A stretch of DNA of 31,675 nt from CALZFJ01 sp051878575. GTDB lineage: Bacteria > Bacteroidota > Bacteroidia > Bacteroidales > Muribaculaceae. Position numbers and translations under genes: made by a program. Positions 1 to 7,419 of the stretch are shown here, piece after piece. How positions within the stretch are numbered: position 1 is the first letter of the stretch; each line of letters opens with the position of its first letter. Below the pieces are notes generated by a model. That model was not told the origin of the DNA and did no database searches. It was given only the letters and a program-made list of their open reading frames with translations. Where the stretch lies: NCBI GenBank assembly GCA_051878575.1, contig JBJEKJ010000075.1:1-31675 (forward strand), given 5' to 3'.

Positions 1-2
1 TG

Positions 3-638
3 CTCGGGGCTGGAGCGTCGATGTGGAAATGGTCGCACGATGGCGACGAAGTGGAGGTGTGCATCATGAGCACAGAGGCGAAGGCTCGCGCTTTCCGTCC
101 CTCTGATGCAGAGTTGGAGGACGACACTGATGCAGCGGTTTCATATCTTGGCGTAAAGAAGAAATATGAGGGGACGTTCCCGAATATTGAGATGAACACG
201 GTGCCGCATTTGAAATTAGTGCAGTTCATTGAATCGGCTATCCGTGAAAGTGAGCCTGATGTAATCATTACACATCATCCTGCTGACACGAACAACGACC
301 ACTTGCAAACGTCTATGGCCTGTCAGGAGGCTATTCGCCTTTTCCAACGTAGGCCTGAAGTGAAGCGCGTGAAGGAGTTCTGGTATATGGAAGTGCCTTC
401 GTGTACGGAATGGAAGATAAACAATGCCATGAAGTGCTTTGAGCCGAACTGCTATGTAGAGGTTGGCAAGGAAGGTGTTGATGCCAAGATTAAGGCCCTG
501 TCGATGTACCGTGGTGTGATGCGCCCTTATCCTCACCCTCGTTCGGCGGAGTATATTACCGGACTGGCAGCCGTGAGAGGCGGACAATGGGGAGTGAATT
601 ACGCTGAAGCATTTGAAGTGGTACAAAGAGAGTATTAG
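3..638 (+). CDS. PIG-L family N-acetylglucosaminyl deacetylase-like protein, 5' partial
   Basis: This is the C-terminal part of a PIG-L/LmbE-type deacetylase. The family uses zinc to remove acetyl groups from GlcNAc-containing or related small molecules. The reading frame is open to the window edge, and the residues before the first ATG (LGAGASMW, following the place where HPDDE would lie) match the family just downstream of its metal motif. The first ATG at 21 is therefore probably internal and the true start lies outside the window. A second family motif, THHPADTNNDH, supplies the usual downstream histidines and aspartates. The HPDDE motif itself is not visible, so activity cannot be judged. 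The cupin gene downstream is on the same strand, which fits the edge of a glycan or nucleotide-sugar cluster. The natural substrate is unknown. Confidence 0.85.
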   Translation, partial: LGAGASMWKWSHDGDEVEVCIMSTEAKARAFRPSDAELEDDTDAAVSYLGVKKKYEGTFPNIEMNTVPHLKLVQFIESAIRESEPDVIITHHPADTNNDHLQTSMACQEAIRLFQRRPEVKRVKEFWYMEVPSCTEWKINNAMKCFEPNCYVEVGKEGVDAKIKALSMYRGVMRPYPHPRSAEYITGLAAVRGGQWGVNYAEAFEVVQREY

Positions 639-802
639 AGCTCAGAGAACTGAGCTTAGAGGATGTAATTTTTGATGACAAGTCATAAGATAGTATCTCA
701 AATATATCTGGATGTTTGTGCCTTTTCTGTTTGTCCCTCAACAGGGATGGCATATCACAGAGTAGGCACAGAGCTATGATGAGGAATAATTCAATCACAA
801 GT

Positions 803-1249
803 ATGGATATAATTGAAATCAATGATAGTTTGCTGGGGGCATTGCATTTGCGGGCCGGGGCGTCGGAGCGGAAACGTATGAACTATGACCTCAGGACGAC
901 GGCTGAGGACGGCTCGCAACGGATGCTGAATGCGTTGGAGGTAGGGACCATTGTGCCTATTCATCGGCATTTGGAGACATCGGAGACTACGGTGTGCCTG
1001 CAAGGGTGCTTGGACGTGGTGTTCTACGACCTGCGTCCGAATGAGGACTGTGGCGGTCCTTTTATGGGCGATTGTGGAACGGTATTGGCCGACGGCATGG
1101 CTACGAATGTGTTTGAGCGATATAGGGTGAGGCTCTGTCCGCGTGAGGGGAAGTATGGTGTGCAGATACCCCTTGGAGCTTGGCATTCCGTGGAAGTATA
1201 TGAGCCAAGCACGATATTTGAGGCTAAGGATGGCAGATATCGCCCTTAA
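803..1249 (+). CDS. WbuC-like cupin-fold metalloprotein
   Basis: This is a small single-domain cupin of about 148 residues. The pattern SERKRMNYDLR, then QRMLNAL, then the metal-binding cupin motif PIHRHLETSETTVCLQG, then IPLGAWHSVEVYEP near the C-terminus matches the WbuC family, which is often encoded beside O-antigen or capsule genes. WbuC function is not firmly known; a role in surface-glycan metabolism is inferred from such neighbourhoods. The frame is open further upstream (ATGs at 716, 776 and 779), but family similarity begins at MDIIEIND, so the ATG at 803 is preferred. No good ribosome-binding site decides the matter; a GAGG lies about 18 nt upstream. It follows the PIG-L gene after roughly 160 nt and may share its transcript. 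Confidence 0.75.
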   Translation: MDIIEINDSLLGALHLRAGASERKRMNYDLRTTAEDGSQRMLNALEVGTIVPIHRHLETSETTVCLQGCLDVVFYDLRPNEDCGGPFMGDCGTVLADGMATNVFERYRVRLCPREGKYGVQIPLGAWHSVEVYEPSTIFEAKDGRYRP

Positions 1250-1588
1250 CTTGACATCGATTTTAAGAAGATATGCACACTTGATTAATTTCCCGTGACT
1301 GTAATAATATATAAAGGAGGGATATACTATGCCTAAGTCATCAGTTGGAATCATTATTTATGGCGATTAACGTAATGAAGATGCAAAAGGCCTTCTTCTT
1401 TCCGAATCATTAATAGGAATCATGTAGCGGGGTTGGTACACAATCCTAAGCCAGGCCAAATAGTCATACGGATATATGGTTGAGAATATAAATCTTCTGG
1501 AAGCGGAGCCCCCAAATCCACTGACCCACCGGGAAAATCCGCTGACCGAAAGTGAGTCGAATAGAATCGGGAGGTGAGGAATATGGGA
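1250..1588. other. Gene-poor stretch with IS-end-like repeats and a 13-codon mini-ORF
   Basis: I see no credible full-length gene here. Two things stand out. At 1329-1370 there is a 13-codon open frame preceded by an unusually strong Shine-Dalgarno sequence (GGAGGG at 1316-1321, 7 nt before the ATG). At 1515-1526 and 1536-1547 there are two 12-mers, AATCC(A/G)CTGACC, exactly 21 bp apart, with a weaker resemblance near 1491. Regularly spaced repeats like these resemble the termini of IS21-type elements. The stretch is probably a remnant left by insertion and decay between the glycan genes and the tRNA. Confidence 0.5.
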
Positions 1589-1622
1589 AAAGCGACAGCT
1601 CCATTAATGGGTCTGTCGCTTT
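1589..1622 (-). terminator. Terminator downstream of tRNA-Ser (possibly bidirectional)
   Basis: A 10-bp inverted repeat, AAAGCGACAG (1589-1598) and CTGTCGCTTT (1613-1622), encloses a further palindrome CCATTAATGG. The hairpin begins 8 nt past the 3' end of the tRNA on the minus strand and is followed there by TTTT (1588-1591 plus strand AAAA). On the plus strand the 3' arm runs into TTTTCTTT, so it could also stop readthrough from the left. Confidence 0.75.
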
Positions 1623-1629
1623 TCTTTGC

Positions 1630-1715
1630 GGAAAGACAGGGATTCGAACCCTGGATACAGTTACCTGTATAACGGTTTTCGAGACCGCCCCGTTCGGCCA
1701 CTCCGGCATCTTTCC
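1630..1715 (-). tRNA. tRNA-Ser(CGA)
   Basis: The minus strand folds into a complete class II tRNA of 86 nt. The acceptor stem is GGAAAGA with TCTTTCC (7 bp). The anticodon stem GCGGT/ACCGT holds the loop CTCGAAA, giving anticodon CGA (plus-strand positions 1679-1681), which reads UCG serine codons. A long variable arm, as expected for tRNA-Ser, precedes the T-arm with GGTTCGAATCC. CCA is not fully encoded: G73 is followed by CA. A Bacteroidetes promoter lies upstream and a hairpin terminator downstream, so it is a single-gene transcript. Confidence 0.97.
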
Positions 1716-1742
1716 TTATTGGCCTTTTTGCTTTTTGCGGTG

Positions 1743-1773
1743 CAAAATTACGCATTTTTTTTTGTTGCGCCAA
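1743..1773 (-). promoter_or_regulatory. Promoter of tRNA-Ser
   Basis: On the minus strand TAATTTTG (plus 1743-1750) matches the Bacteroidetes -7 element TAnnTTTG. A TTG (plus 1771-1773) lies 20 nt upstream as the -33 element. The -7 box is about 28 nt before the mature tRNA 5' end. Confidence 0.65.
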
Positions 1774-1983
1774 GAATTTTTGCAAATTCTTTCCCTAAAT
1801 TTTATTTCTTTCGCATTTTTGGCGATGCTTAGGCAATGTGGGCGATTCCATAGGCTTCGATTTTTCGCCATTTCCATAAGGAGCATCATGACGTGCTCCG
1901 ACATCCGAGGCCTCCTCATAGTCTCGATGAGAATCTCGCCTGGTAATCACAGCCTAATTCGCCGCAATTCCGCAGTGTCGTTC

Positions 1984-2762
1984 CTAAAGCTGCTTTAGCA
2001 GCGATATTGCCGCTTGAGGGTCGTCGGCTCGGAACACGTAATTTCCTGCCACGAGCACGTCGGCTCCGGCATCGCGTAGCAGTGCTCCTGTCTCGGCATT
2101 AACGCCTCCATCAACTTCAATGAGCGCCTTTGAGCCGGTTTCCTCAATTAATTTGCGAAGCTCTCGCACCTTGTTCACAGTGCCCGGGATAAACTTCTGT
2201 CCTCCAAAACCGGGATTCACCGACATCAGCAGCACAAGATCGAGATCTGCCACTATGTCGCGCAAGAGGCACACCGGTGTGGCCGGATTCAACGTGACGC
2301 CGGCTTTCATTCCGGCAGCCTTGATCAGCTGCACCACACGATTGAGGTGCTGACACGTCTCATAGTGCACGTTCATTATCTCGGCACCGCAGTCTTTCAC
2401 TTCATTGATGAACTTCTGAGGCTCCACAATCATCAAGTGAACGTCGAGAGGCTTGCGGCACACCTTCTGTACATACTTCAGCACAGGAAAGCCGAATGAG
2501 ATGTTAGGCACAAACANNNNNNNNNNNNNNNNNNNNNNNNNNNNNNNNNNNNNNNNNNNNNNNNNNNNNNNNNNNNNNNNNNNNNNNNNNNNNNNNNNNN
2601 NNNNNNNNNNNNNNNNACAGGAAAGCCGAATGAGATGTTAGGCACAAACACTCCGTCCATAATGTCGATGTGCAGCCATTCGGCATCACTTGCGTTAATC
2701 ATCTCCAAATCCTTGTTAAGATTACCAAAGTCGGCCGATAGAAGCGATGGAGAAACTATCAT
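1984..2762 (-). CDS. rpe: Ribulose-phosphate 3-epimerase, interrupted by a sequencing gap
   Basis: Rpe interconverts ribulose 5-phosphate and xylulose 5-phosphate in the pentose phosphate pathway, in the cytoplasm. The N-terminal part carries SLLSADF and LHIDIMDG with the metal ligands His31 and Asp33. The C-terminal part carries DVHLMI, NPATP, VLLMSVNPGFGGQKF and IEVDGGVN, all family signatures of this TIM barrel. The frame is split by 100 Ns (2517-2616), and the 34 bases just before the gap (2483-2516) are identical to the 34 just after it (2617-2650). Deleting one copy plus the Ns restores one continuous frame of 214 residues, the normal family length. The break is therefore an assembly join and the gene is almost certainly intact. 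The dedA-type gene lies about 90 nt upstream on the same strand. Confidence 0.95.
2517..2616. other. Assembly gap of 100 Ns with 34-bp duplicated flanks
   Basis: Exactly 100 Ns join two contigs. The last 34 bases before the gap and the first 34 after it are the same sequence, so the contigs overlap and the true missing length is probably zero. The duplication is not biological. Confidence 0.95.
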
Positions 2763-2851
2763 AATGCTATTTTTAATATATAATTTTTGTGAGTATAATT
2801 TTTTTGTTGATTCTCATTTTCGACATCTGCATCTCGATAGCCGCGCCGCTA

Positions 2852-3496
2852 TCAGGCATCATTCCTCGGACTTTTCTTAAGTCCCTGATATGCGAGGAAG
2901 GCTACAATTGCCGCACCTAAGGCATATCCCACCCAAGTGAGATACTGGTTGTAGTGCTCAATTTGGTTCATAAGCTCGTCTTGTGGCACAAATGTGCTCA
3001 ACCAATAGCCAAGAAATGCAAGAACGCAGTTCCATATACCTGCTCCGAGCGTGGTGAACAGAGCGAATGTGCCGAAATTCATGCGTGCCAATCCTGCCGG
3101 TATCGAAATCAGCTGCCTGACGGCAGGGACCAAGCGACCCAAGAATGTGGAAATAGCGCCGTGCTTGTCGAAGTATTCCTCGGCCTTCTTCACCTTCGGC
3201 TCATCGATAAGGCAAACATGTCCGAATCGGCTATTTGCAAACCGATAGACCAACGGCCGGCCTATCCACAAAGCTATAAAATAATTGATTGTGGCTCCAA
3301 TGAGTGCTCCGAGTGTAGCAAACACCACCACCAAGTAAATATTAAGCTCGCCGCTGTGCATCGCAAAGTAGGCAGCCGGCGGCACCACCACCTCCGATGG
3401 GAATGGGATGAACGAGCTTTCTATCGCCATGAGCAATGTGATAGTGCCATAGTTGAGATTCTCCTGAAACCACTGAAAAATAGTCAAAACATCCAT
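2852..3496 (-). CDS. DedA/VTT-family membrane protein
   Basis: This is a DedA-family integral membrane protein of 214 residues, the usual family size. Members are thought to act in membrane lipid or polyprenyl-phosphate carrier turnover and proton-motive-force homeostasis, as flippase-like proteins. Visible hallmarks are the early acidic re-entrant segment IESSFIPFPSEVVVPPAAY (about residues 25-45), several hydrophobic spans, and the conserved FLGRLVPAVRQLISIPAG loop with its arginines (about residues 138-158). A short basic C-terminal tail follows. It sits between the DNA glycosylase gene (46 nt upstream) and rpe on the same strand, so a loose operon is possible. A TAATTTTG -7-like element lies at plus 3537-3544. 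The exact substrate of this member cannot be told from sequence. Confidence 0.9.
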   Translation of the reverse strand: MDVLTIFQWFQENLNYGTITLLMAIESSFIPFPSEVVVPPAAYFAMHSGELNIYLVVVFATLGALIGATINYFIALWIGRPLVYRFANSRFGHVCLIDEPKVKKAEEYFDKHGAISTFLGRLVPAVRQLISIPAGLARMNFGTFALFTTLGAGIWNCVLAFLGYWLSTFVPQDELMNQIEHYNQYLTWVGYALGAAIVAFLAYQGLKKSPRNDA

Positions 3497-3541
3497 TATA
3501 AATATTATTTAAAAATTACACTGCCGAATTACGCGGCAAAA

Positions 3542-4144
3542 TTAGCAAAAATTAATCAGTTTCACGCCCTCGGCACAAAACATATTCTTGTAAAACTCAG
3601 CCTTCTTCTCCAACTTGAGCGGATAAGCCCGCGACGTCGATGGCATGCGATAGTGCCTCACCGTTCTTCCGCCTGCCATAAAAGCCACATACTCCCCTAC
3701 TCCCGGAACCGACGTGGCGGTGAGCGACGCTACCACTCCCGCCGCCTTCTCGCCCGTCGAGACCACAACGCGAATCGAGGCATTATCACTAAGCATCCGA
3801 ATCAAGTCGACAGGCTCAACAATATTCAGGTACTTGTCGGAGGCATTGTCCTTGAGTCGCTCCACCTTATAAGCGGTGTCATACATGGCAATGTGCCTCT
3901 CAGTGAGAAAGCGCTTTATCGACTCAATCATGAAGCGGCGCTCGGCAACATTCCAAAAATAGCCGGCGTCGCCGTGAAAAATCAGCCCCATAATGCGCCA
4001 CATGTCATTTATCTTGTTGGGATAGAAAAACTCCATCGACCACTTCTCAGGCTTAGGCGGGAAGGTGCCCAAAAACAGGAATTCGGCACCTGCCGGCAAG
4101 AATGGTGCGAAAGGGTGAATCTCAAGCGACTTCATATTATTCAC
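3542..4144 (-). CDS. Uracil-DNA glycosylase superfamily protein (Mug/hypoxanthine-glycosylase-like)
   Basis: This 200-residue protein matches the uracil-DNA glycosylase superfamily, which excises deaminated bases from DNA. Motif 1 appears as FLFLGTFPPKPEKW (about residues 22-35), followed by FFYPNKINDMWRIMG, equivalent to the Y-x-N-x-FW segment of Mug and hypoxanthine-DNA glycosylases. Motif 2 appears as MPSTSRAYP (about residues 166-174), the counterpart of HPSP. The usual catalytic Asp or Asn of motif 1 is replaced here by the TFPP context, so substrate and mechanism are unclear. The start at 4144 (MNNMKSL) is used; an internal Met three codons later is equally possible. The gene is divergent from the Wza-type lipoprotein gene and heads a minus-strand run with the DedA-family gene and rpe. 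Confidence 0.7.
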   Translation of the reverse strand: MNNMKSLEIHPFAPFLPAGAEFLFLGTFPPKPEKWSMEFFYPNKINDMWRIMGLIFHGDAGYFWNVAERRFMIESIKRFLTERHIAMYDTAYKVERLKDNASDKYLNIVEPVDLIRMLSDNASIRVVVSTGEKAAGVVASLTATSVPGVGEYVAFMAGGRTVRHYRMPSTSRAYPLKLEKKAEFYKNMFCAEGVKLINFC

Positions 4145-4166
4145 TACATTTTTTCAATCTTTTTGC

Positions 4167-4174
4167 AAAGGTAG
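4167..4174 (-). promoter_or_regulatory. Promoter -7 element for the DNA glycosylase gene
   Basis: On the minus strand TACCTTTG matches TAnnTTTG and lies 22 nt before the start at 4144. No good -33 element is visible upstream, so this is a weak or partial promoter call. Confidence 0.45.
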
Positions 4175-4217
4175 AAATATTAATCACACTTTTTTATGGT
4201 TAGATGAAAAATATTTG

Positions 4218-4225
4218 TAATTTTG
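4218..4225 (+). promoter_or_regulatory. Promoter -7 element for the polysaccharide export gene
   Basis: TAATTTTG matches the Bacteroidetes -7 consensus and lies 30 nt before the ATG at 4256. The -33 region is T-rich but has no clear TTTG. It shares a 111-bp divergent intergenic space with the glycosylase promoter. Confidence 0.5.
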
Positions 4226-4255
4226 CAGAATAAAATTTCATAAAAGCAATTTAGT

Positions 4256-5065
4256 ATGAAGAATAAACTATCATTGATTTTTGCCACATTTATATTTTTA
4301 TTAGGCAGTTGTGCATCGTCAAAGAAAGTGCCTTATATGATCGATGCCGAATCTATTCCACAAGAGACACTGAACAAAATTGTCCAAAACGTGCCAACCA
4401 CAGCACTCCCCGGCGACCTGCTCGAGATCACCGTGTTGAGTTTCAATATCGATGCCGTGAGACCCTTCAACAAGACGAACTTCATCAATGAAATATCCCG
4501 GACCTACTCAAATACGTCCAGCGACGCCAACCGCAGCACCTACTATCTTGTCGACGACAAGGGCTGCATAGAATTCCCCGTTATAGGGAAATTGCAAATC
4601 AGTGGCATGAACAAGGAAGCCATTCAAGAACTTATTGCCAGCAAGATATATCCCAAATACCTCACTGAGAAACCCGGCGTCGACGTGCGCTTCAAGAACT
4701 TCAAGGTATCCGTAATCGGCGAGGTGCGCTCCCCCGGAGTCTACACATCAGACAACGAGCGAATGACCGTACTTGAGGCCTTAGCTTTAGCCGGCGACAT
4801 GAACATACAAGGTATGCGCGAGAACATCATGCTCATTCGCACAAATGCCGAAGGAGTGCGCTCTATTCACCGTCTTGACCTCAACGACAAGAACATCATT
4901 CTATCGCCCTACTTCAATTTGCAGCAGAACGACGTAATCTACGTTCAGCCCAACTCCTCGAAGGCTCGCTCATCATGGGCCATTCCACCGGCATTGACAC
5001 TCACGCTGAGCTCTATCGGCACACTAATATCGATAGCCACGCTCATTGTGACAATTTCAAAATAG
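4256..5065 (+). CDS. Wza-type polysaccharide export lipoprotein
   Basis: This is an outer-membrane polysaccharide export protein of 269 residues. A signal peptide ends in the lipobox LGSC with Cys19 as the lipidated residue. The Poly_export domain follows (about residues 50-145, with ALPGDLLEITV and YYLVDDKGCIEFPVIGKLQISG). An SLBB-type domain comes next (about residues 150-200, KVSVIGEVRSPGVYT). The C-terminus ends in a hydrophobic stretch, SSIGTLISIATLIVTI, as in Bacteroidetes homologues. Such proteins form the outer-membrane exit for capsule or exopolysaccharide and normally pair with a Wzc-like inner-membrane kinase. Here it stands alone: the next gene belongs to carbon metabolism and a terminator lies directly downstream. 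It may serve a cluster elsewhere. Confidence 0.9.
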   Translation: MKNKLSLIFATFIFLLGSCASSKKVPYMIDAESIPQETLNKIVQNVPTTALPGDLLEITVLSFNIDAVRPFNKTNFINEISRTYSNTSSDANRSTYYLVDDKGCIEFPVIGKLQISGMNKEAIQELIASKIYPKYLTEKPGVDVRFKNFKVSVIGEVRSPGVYTSDNERMTVLEALALAGDMNIQGMRENIMLIRTNAEGVRSIHRLDLNDKNIILSPYFNLQQNDVIYVQPNSSKARSSWAIPPALTLTLSSIGTLISIATLIVTISK

Positions 5066-5130
5066 CATATAATGCCACATCCTCGCATGATTAGGCGGCG
5101 ACTATCAGGCTCAGCGTAATCACGACACAT

Positions 5131-5169
5131 AAGCAGGTTTTGCCAATGTTTTTCGGCTTAACCTGCTTT
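5131..5169 (+). terminator. Intrinsic terminator after the polysaccharide export gene
   Basis: AAGCAGGTT (5131-5139) pairs with AACCTGCTT (5160-5168), with an additional inner GCC/GGC pairing. It is followed by TTATATTTTATT. It lies about 65 nt after the stop codon at 5065. Confidence 0.75.
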
Positions 5170-5205
5170 ATATTTTATTAATTAACTTATTTTTTCGGGA
5201 AATGG

Positions 5206-5237
5206 TTAGGGCAATTGATTTTTTAGTAGTAAATTTG
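5206..5237 (+). promoter_or_regulatory. Promoter of the methylmalonyl-CoA decarboxylase operon
   Basis: TAAATTTG (5230-5237) is a full match to the -7 element TAnnTTTG. TTAG at 5206-5209 lies 20 nt upstream as a partial -33 element. The start codon is about 113 nt downstream of the -7 box, leaving a leader of roughly 105 nt. Confidence 0.55.
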
Positions 5238-5350
5238 CAAAGTGGCGTGCAGTGCAATTTGCGCAGCACTCCAACCACACAATATGATTAATTAACGACA
5301 ACTATTTTTTCAGAAAAACGTAAAAAACATTTTTTTAAACTTTTTAAGTT

Positions 5351-5770
5351 ATGAATATTTCGCATATTGAACATGTGGGTATAGCCGTGACAAGTCTTGA
5401 AGAGGCTATCCCTTTTTATGAGAACGTTCTTGGCCTCAAGTGCTTTGCAATTGAGGAAGTTGCCGACCAGAAAGTGAAGACCGCATTCTTTAAGGTCGGT
5501 CAGACTAAAATCGAGCTTCTCGAAGCCACAAGTGAGGACAGCGCAATAGCCAAATTCATCGCAGGCAACGGTGGCCGCGGAGGCATCCAGCACATCGCAT
5601 TCGCCATCGAGGACGGTGTGGCAAACGCTCTTGCCGAGGCTGAGTCGAAAGGCTGCCGTCTCATCGACAAGGCTCCACGCAAAGGCGCCGAAGGTCTTAA
5701 CATTGCATTCCTACATCCAAAATCAACTTGCGGAGCTCTTACCGAACTTTGCGAGGACCCTAATAAATAA
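5351..5770 (+). CDS. mce: Methylmalonyl-CoA epimerase
   Basis: This enzyme interconverts (R)- and (S)-methylmalonyl-CoA, linking B12-dependent mutase to the decarboxylase encoded next door. It is a 139-residue member of the vicinal-oxygen-chelate (glyoxalase-like) fold, with two beta-alpha-beta-beta-beta repeats. The start SHIEHVGIAV supplies the metal ligand His8, GGIQHIAFAI supplies His81, and GALTELCE supplies Glu132; the fourth ligand is expected on the strand around residues 51-55. GRGGIQHIAF is the standard family signature. The length is normal. It is the first gene of the operon; the carboxyltransferase starts 13 nt after its stop, so the two are co-transcribed. The pairing fits the succinate-to-propionate pathway of Bacteroidales. 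Confidence 0.95.
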   Translation: MNISHIEHVGIAVTSLEEAIPFYENVLGLKCFAIEEVADQKVKTAFFKVGQTKIELLEATSEDSAIAKFIAGNGGRGGIQHIAFAIEDGVANALAEAESKGCRLIDKAPRKGAEGLNIAFLHPKSTCGALTELCEDPNK

Positions 5771-5783
5771 TTTATAAGCAGAC

Positions 5784-7397
5784 ATGAGTAGTCAACTTGA
5801 AAAAGTACAAGAGCTGATCAGATTGCGTGAAGAAGCACGCATTGGTGGTGGCGAGAAAGCTATCCAAAAACAGCATGAAAAGGGCAAATACACAGCCCGC
5901 GAAAGAATTGCCCAACTCCTCGATGAGGGCAGTTTTGAAGAATTAGACATGTTCGTGCGCCATCGTTGCACCAACTTCGGACAAGAGAAGAAATCCTATC
6001 CCGGCGATGGTGTAGTGACAGGCTATGGAACAATCGAAGGACGCCTTGTATATGTATTCGCCCAAGATTTCACAGTGTTCGGAGGCTCACTTTCCGAGAC
6101 TATGGCACAGAAAATCTGCAAGGTTATGGATATGGCCATGAAAACCGGCGCTCCGGTCATAGGTCTCAACGACTCAGGAGGCGCACGCATTCAGGAGGGC
6201 ATCAATGCACTTGGTGGCTATGCCGAAATCTTCCAGCGCAACATTCTTGCTTCGGGTGTCGTTCCTCAAATATCAGCCATCCTCGGCCCGTGTGCCGGCG
6301 GTGCTGTTTATTCTCCTGCATTGACCGACTTCACCATCATGGCAAAGGGAATTTCCTATATGTTCCTCACCGGCCCGAAGGTGGTCAAGACCGTTACAGG
6401 CGAGGACGTGACACAAGAGGCTCTCGGTGGTGCCGAGATTCATGCTTCGAAGTCGGGCGTGGCCCACTTTGCAGCCGAGGACGGCGAGGATGCCATCAAG
6501 ATCATCCGCAAGCTCTTCAGCTACATTCCGCAGAACAACCTCGAGGAGGCTCCGCTCGTGGAGTGCACCGATCCTATCGACCGCTTGGAGGACTCGCTCA
6601 ACGACATCATCCCCGAAGCTGCCAACCAAGCCTACAATATGTACGACGTGATAGGCGCCATCATCGATAATGGTGAGTTCCTTGAAGTATCGGCCAACTA
6701 TGCCAAGAATATCATCGTAGGTTTCGCACGCTTCAACGGCCAGTCGGTGGGTATTGTGGCCAACCAGCCCAAATACCTTGCCGGAGTGCTCGACTGCAAC
6801 GCCTCGCGCAAGGCCGCACGCTTCGTGCGCTTCTGCGACGCGTTCAACATTCCATTGGTAACACTCGTCGACGTGCCGGGATTCCTTCCGGGAACGGGAC
6901 AAGAGTACAACGCCGTGATCCTACATGGTGCAAAGCTGCTCTACGCCTACGGCGAGGCTACAGTGCCAAAAGTGACTGTGACACTGCGCAAGAGCTACGG
7001 CGGAAGCCACATCGTGATGAGCTGCAAGCAGCTGCGCGGCGACATGAACTATGCATGGCCTACTGCCGAGATCGCAGTGATGGGAGCTGCAGGTGCCGCC
7101 GAGGTTCTCTACGCCAAAGAGGCCAAGACCGCAAAGGTTGCCGCCAAAGAAGCCAAAGAGGCCGGCAAGACCGAAGAAGCCCAGAAGATTATGGAGGATT
7201 ACGCAAAATTCATCGCCGAGAAGGAGGACGAATACAACAAGCTGTTCTGCAACCCCTACAATGCCGCCAAATATGGCTATATCGACGATGTCATCGAGCC
7301 GCGTAACACGCGTTTCCGCATAATCCGCGCACTTCAGCAATTACAAACCAAGAAGGTGGTTAACCCTGCCAAGAAGCATGGTAACATTCCTTTGTAA
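5784..7397 (+). CDS. mmdA: Methylmalonyl-CoA decarboxylase/propionyl-CoA carboxylase carboxyltransferase subunit
   Basis: This is the biotin-dependent carboxyltransferase that moves CO2 from (S)-methylmalonyl-CoA to the biotin of the carrier protein, releasing propionyl-CoA. Both crotonase-fold halves are present: N-terminal KGKYTARERIAQLLDEGSFE and GLNDSGGARIQEGI, and C-terminal LVTLVDVPGFLPGTGQE and KSYGGSHIVM. The ending GYIDDVIEPRNTRFRI is typical. At 537 residues it is about 20 longer than most homologues. The excess is a Lys/Ala/Glu-rich stretch (about residues 443-470, around AKTAKVAAKEAKEAGKTEE) before the last helix. With no biotin carboxylase gene nearby but a sodium-pump subunit downstream, the decarboxylase role is preferred over propionyl-CoA carboxylase. 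Confidence 0.94.
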   Translation: MSSQLEKVQELIRLREEARIGGGEKAIQKQHEKGKYTARERIAQLLDEGSFEELDMFVRHRCTNFGQEKKSYPGDGVVTGYGTIEGRLVYVFAQDFTVFGGSLSETMAQKICKVMDMAMKTGAPVIGLNDSGGARIQEGINALGGYAEIFQRNILASGVVPQISAILGPCAGGAVYSPALTDFTIMAKGISYMFLTGPKVVKTVTGEDVTQEALGGAEIHASKSGVAHFAAEDGEDAIKIIRKLFSYIPQNNLEEAPLVECTDPIDRLEDSLNDIIPEAANQAYNMYDVIGAIIDNGEFLEVSANYAKNIIVGFARFNGQSVGIVANQPKYLAGVLDCNASRKAARFVRFCDAFNIPLVTLVDVPGFLPGTGQEYNAVILHGAKLLYAYGEATVPKVTVTLRKSYGGSHIVMSCKQLRGDMNYAWPTAEIAVMGAAGAAEVLYAKEAKTAKVAAKEAKEAGKTEEAQKIMEDYAKFIAEKEDEYNKLFCNPYNAAKYGYIDDVIEPRNTRFRIIRALQQLQTKKVVNPAKKHGNIPL

Positions 7398-7419
7398 ATA
7401 ACTTCTCAAATTGCTTAAA

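Noticed and set aside
1420..1785. Open frames overlapping the tRNA-Ser gene
   Set aside because: The tRNA folds perfectly here; the frames are translations of tRNA and terminator sequence.
2954..4174. A 406-codon open frame on the plus strand across two minus-strand genes
   Set aside because: It spans two real genes and their intergenic space in antisense and has a low-complexity His/Arg/Lys-rich translation.
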